A stretch of 64,000 nucleotides of DNA from Melampsora larici-populina 98AG31. Its lineage: Eukaryota > Basidiomycota > Pucciniomycetes > Pucciniales > Melampsoraceae. Made by a program: the position numbers and the translations under genes. The notes under the pieces are model-generated. The model was not told the origin of the DNA, searched no databases, and saw nothing but the letters and a program-made list of their open reading frames with translations. Below are positions 60,004-64,000 of this stretch, piece after piece; positions within the stretch are counted from its first letter, which is position 1, and each line of letters starts with the position of its first letter. The stretch lies in the NCBI RefSeq assembly GCF_000204055.1, contig NW_006768804.1:300748-364747 (forward strand), in the 5' to 3' direction.

Positions 60004-60848
60004 CTTGGAAATAGGCCCTCGCCCCGGTTGATCCCCGTCCCCTAATTAGGGGACGAGGAATGATCCCCGAATTAGGGGACGGGCAATGATCCCCTTCCCC
60101 TAATTAGGTTAGGGGAACAATCCCCGTCCCCGAATTTGGAGACGGGGAATGACATCGGTATTTTCGGGGAATATCGCCCTTTCGCAAATACAAAAACGAA
60201 CGATTAGACCGTTCACGGTAGACCACAAAGGAATCAAGGACCTTCAACAATGATACTTAACAAAATCTCAAGGTTATTCCAATCAATGTCGAGTTGATGG
60301 GATCAATGGAAGTTTGAAAGTAAGGTTCAATTGTGATCAGGTCTTTCATGAAGAATCCTACAAACATCTGAGCTAATCATTTTATCATTGGTTCTTTATC
60401 ATTGCTTCTATTTCAAGTTTTAGATTCCTTTAAACGGATCTTGATTCTTCATGTCATTCAGATGTTTGGAAATTATAATTTATAACGTACAAAAAGAGTA
60501 ATTTGAAAGAGAAGTGATACTTAAAAGTTGAAACTTTTCAATTTGTTTAATTTTTGTTGTCTTTCAATGCAATGAGTGCCAATGACACCATCAAATCAGT
60601 TTGTTCAAAGTGGTTCAACTCATCCAAACAAACTAAGACTGTTGAAATAAATACACACTAAATCAATTGAAAGAATAAAGACCAAGATGTATTTTAATCA
60701 GGAATCGAGAGGATTTTTGAGAACGCTTGTCCGTCTCGAGTCTCAAGAGTCAACTCTCATCTTAAGAAGATAGAACTATTGACCCATTTTATTTTCAGTT
60801 TTAACTTTCAAGTGTGATTCCATCTTTTTCATCATCAACCTTTTCAAG

Positions 60849-63100
60849 ATGGAAGATGTTAGTATTACTACAGATTCCTCATCCATTGGAAACTCTCAAC
60901 TAGCAGTTACCTCAGGCAAACGTAGTTGGGTTTGGACCTACTTTCAAGAACTACCTCAAGAAGGAAAAGTTGAATGCAATGTTGTCCTTGATGATGACTC
61001 TGCATGTGGCAAAACTTTGAAGAAGGATTCCACAGGCAGTACAAAGAGCATGTCCGATCACTTGTGTTTAGTACACAAGATAGGTGATCCGGTTAAACGA
61101 GCCAAACGGCAAGCGATGATTGAAAATAGGACTAACAAGACCGATGATAACGTGTGTTGTTTTCCTTAATGTGTACTCAATTTTGAACTGATATGTTATT
61201 CTACAGAAACCATTGACGAGCCACAATCTCAAGACTGCAATGACCTATTTTCTATGTGATTGTGATCTTTCTTTTGAAATGATGGAGAAGAAGTCTTTTG
61301 TAGATCTTCTCAAAATCTGCAATCCTCAGACTGAGGCCCTTATAGTGAAAAAGGATGCAATTTCTCGACATTTACGCGAAGTTTTTTTATTTCATCAAGA
61401 GTTCTTACAAGAACAAGTATTGGCAAATGCAACTGGTGTTGCATATACTCTGGATGCTTGGACATCTCCAAACATGCTTTCATGGCCATAACAGCTCATA
61501 CAATCAATGAAAACTTTGAGAAGGTAGATGTAATACTTCGGATCCCTCATATTGAAGGTGATAATTTCTCTATAGATTTTCGAACTTTGAATAATCACTT
61601 GCTGATGTTCCTGTTTTGTAGGATCACACACAGGACAGTCCTTTGCCGATTTATTTTGCGAGACCCTCAAAACCTACAAAGGTTCAAATAACATTGTTGC
61701 CATTACAGCTGACAATGCGTCTTCAAATAGGAGTATGGCCCGAGCAATTCAGCAACAAACTGGAGGGTTGTTTGATGCAGGAAAAGATCTCCTAGGATGT
61801 GTTGCACACGTCTTGAATCTTGCAGCACAGGATGGCCTCAAATTATTCGGAACACTTGATGAAAATGAAGACAACCTTGATTCGAATCAACCGGGTCCCA
61901 TGGATATAGGAAATCTAGTCACTGAACCGGACGGAGCCCAAATAGATCTTGCTTCAGTTTATAAACGTGTACATGGTCTAGCTCTTTACACTCGTGCAAC
62001 TCCTCAATGTCGTGAAGGTTTCAAGAAGTTCATCAGCTTATTTCCCACCAACAATCAACCCAAAGATCCTCAAATGCAATGTCTGATTCTTGATGTTAGA
62101 ACTCGATGGAACTCTACATTTGCTATGTTTGAGCGAGCTTTACTCTTAAAGTAGGTGAATTTGCTTGATTATACATAGCACAACTAAAACTCATCTTGTG
62201 CTGCTTATGATTAGGAACGCATGCAATCATTTCTGTGACACTCCTGAAGGAGAGAAATTTAAGCTTACTTCCGAAGAATGGAAATCAGTAGAGAACATGA
62301 TGAAATTTCTCAAACCTTTGAGTGAGGCAACTGATAAGCTATGTGCTACTCGATATCCAACAGTCAACACAATAATACCCATGTATGTAGCGGTCATCAA
62401 TAGACTTCAAGCGGTAAGTCATCATATCTCAGAGGCTTCTTATTGCCGACTCAATCATCTAACCAACTGTATCTTTCAGGTTCGTAGCACCTACGACCTG
62501 ACATCACTGATTCCAGCCGCGAACGATATGATCAATAAGTTGGAGACCTACCTATCCAAAGTTCTCACCCGGCGAGCACCAATCTGTGCAACAATCCTGG
62601 ATCCACGCTTTAAGCTCAACTTTTTCCAAACTCATTCCAATTCGATGTCTGGATACAATTTAACAACTGAGCAGCTCAGGTCTCATTTTGTTACTGAGGC
62701 TGAGAAGTTCAGCCCGCCGGAAGAACTGCTGAGCTCGGGTCCCCCACAACCATCAACATTTACTTCTTCGCTTGATGAGGACTTGTTTGGATCATTGACT
62801 TACGATAATCCTTCAATTCAGAATGAGATTGCTCGCTACCTCTCGGAACCCCTTGAGAAACAAGGCAGAGATGTGTTAGAGTATTGGAGAGGGAGTCAAA
62901 CCACTTATCCTTGCCTCGCACGCATGGCTAGAACTTTCCTGGCGATTCCTGCAACTAGTACTCCCTCCGAACGAGTCTTCTCTCAAGGTAGAGGAATCCT
63001 TCGCTATCAGCGCTCATCATTAAAACCCGAAAATTTAGAAATGCTCCTTTGTGTAAAAGAATGGTATCGGGCATTTGGTGCATTATACATACAATGCTGA
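60849..63100 (+). pseudogene. Ac-like hAT transposase with one frameshift
   Basis: Exons 60849-61151, 61207-61557, 61622-62150, 62215-62413 and 62480-63100, all GT-AG. Domains: degenerate BED finger (VECNVVLDDDSACGK to CLVH), LDAWTSPN, ITADNASSNRSM, CVAHVLNLAAQDGLK, LDVRTRWNSTFAMFERAL, LDPRFKLNFF and the dimerisation region CLARMARTFLAIPATSTPSE, RVFSQGRGILRYQRSSLKP. These are the conserved hAT acidic residues (D in LDAWT, D in TADN, E near the C terminus). The only damage seen is a 1-bp loss near 61468-61475: the frame jumps between WTSPN and HAFMAITAHTINENF. It has no premature TGA, unlike its neighbours. Confidence 0.88.
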
Positions 63101-63199
63101 TGCTATAGTCTGATTTCACCTCGATATGTTGATTGTTCAATGTTCACTTCACAAGTAACACATTCTTGTAATCTCATTAAACCTACAGTCTTCTCAAAA

Positions 63200-63566
63200 T
63201 CATTTCACCTGTTTTCTTACTTTACAAAATGATTGAGTACAACAATTGATAATGAAGGAGTGATGAAGGAGATGGTTCTACTTTGATTCGGATAGGTTCT
63301 TGATGATGAAGTTCCTCAGTTTCAATTTCAGTTTCATTTTCAGCTTCAATTTCAATTTCAATATCAGTTTCAATTTCAGTTTCAATTTCTTCTTGAGATT
63401 CATCTTGAGAATGTTTATGTTCTTCTTCTTGTGCTGGTTAATTTTGATTTGGAAATGAGGTTGAAGTAATTTGATCAGTTCTAGTTTTGATAGTTGTACT
63501 TCGAGATCTTCTTCTAAACTTTGATCGATGTGATTTGAATTCGACATTACTTCCTGAGCTCGTCAT
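63200..63566 (-). pseudogene. Antisense coding-like segment in the 3' end of the hAT element
   Basis: From ATG 63566 the minus strand reads MTSSGSNVEFKSHRSKFRRR and continues, across one TAA near 63440, into an acidic repeat (EIETEIETDIEIEIEAENET) and HHQEPIRIKVEPSPS. The repeat is a TTTCAA/TTTCAG hexamer tract in DNA. Amino-acid pattern suggests a host nuclear protein, possibly captured by the transposon. It lies inside the element borders. The alternative is chance coding potential of a simple repeat. Confidence 0.35.
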
Positions 63567-63754
63567 CCTTTGGGAGTCGTTCGAAGACTCTTCGGCCTAC
63601 GATTTCTCAAGATTGATTCGCAGAATCCCCGGCATTCCCCGTCCCCGTCCCCGAATTTCCCCGAATTCGAGGAACAGAAACGATCCCCGAATTCGGGGAC
63701 GGGGATAGGGGATCTCCGAATGAATCGGGGACGGGGCGAGGGACTACTTGGAAA

Positions 63755-64000
63755 GGAGGAAAACGATTAACAAAGTTTTGGATGATCTCGAGATAAGCTT
63801 TCTTTGTGCCAAGAAGAAGATGTCAAAGTAAGTTTAAAGTTGATGTGATGTGATTGTATTTACATAAATTTCTTCATCTTGTTCTTCATCCGACCGTGAC
63901 CGTACAGAATTGATTTGACTTCTTTTTTGATAGTTTTTCATCCTTGGATTTTCTTGGATTGAGATTTCAAAGTGTAGTTTTTTTTGGGTCACCATCATTT
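63755..64000. other. Right edge, no gene seen
   Basis: AT-rich, with no supported frame. The element's target site lies at its left border. Confidence 0.3.

Larger units (their letters stand above)
60012..63746 (+). mobile_element. hAT transposon (3.7 kb), Ac-like
   Basis: Inverted ends TAGGCCCTCGCCCCG (60012-60026) and complement of TAGTCCCTCGCCCCG (63732-63746), flanked by the exact 8-bp duplication CTTGGAAA (60004-60011, 63747-63754). Both ends are packed with GATCCCCG, CCCCGTCCCC and AATTAGGGGACG words (60030-60180, 63625-63735). A five-exon transposase gene lies inside. The TAG start and 8-bp duplication are classical for hAT. Confidence 0.93.

Overview
This is a eukaryotic, fungal window. 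Short (about 50-190 bp) introns, a compact ESCRT/rRNA-processing/mitochondrial gene set, a GT69 (CAP59/CMT1-type) glycosyltransferase, a fungal acetoacetate-decarboxylase-like gene, a large secreted orphan protein and a heavy load of hAT, Ty3 and LINE elements together suggest a basidiomycete, most likely a rust (Pucciniales). The species assignment is inference; no marker gene fixes it.

Host genes are islands. At the left edge lie a gene tail (1-228), FCF1/UTP24 (724-1572, +) and two small unrecognised genes on the minus strand (1672-2771). Further on are an acetoacetate-decarboxylase-like gene (15092-16181, +), a GT69 glycosyltransferase (19061-21404, -), an auxin-efflux-carrier-type transporter (29967-31802, -, 5' end unresolved), mitochondrial SSB RIM1 (48025-48736, -), a 579-residue secreted orphan protein (50107-52179, -) and CHMP7/CHM7 (54623-56384, +). 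I resolved splice sites for most of these; two introns use GC-AG borders.

Most of the rest is mobile DNA. An 8.3-kb Ty3/gypsy chromovirus (5590-13925, - strand) has two 367-bp LTRs differing at one base and a 5-bp target duplication. Its body carries three in-frame TGA stops, a 94-bp frameshifting tandem duplication and a nested 1.6-kb hAT-like insertion that carries host-gene-like fragments. A LINE relic (about 22.7-29.3 kb) is interrupted by a 900-bp inverted-repeat element, a 4.4-kb hAT element and a 161-bp palindromic element. A second 4.4-kb hAT (37154-41554) is related to the first. A third, different hAT (60012-63746) has an Ac-like transposase and an 8-bp target duplication. Several smaller inverted-repeat elements and a 21-bp minisatellite fill the spaces.

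Four cross-cutting observations stand out. (1) Eight premature stops with a clear reading-frame context in the Ty3, LINE and two hAT elements are all TGA, and seven of eight fit TCG-to-TTG decay; the single LTR difference fits too. (2) Three hAT-like elements beginning CAAC share what looks like a 7-bp, not 8-bp, target duplication. (3) Two diverged hAT transposase genes share an intron with AT-AG borders. (4) The Ty3 copy appears to have been mobilised after it was already broken. No CRISPR, operon, rRNA or tRNA was seen.
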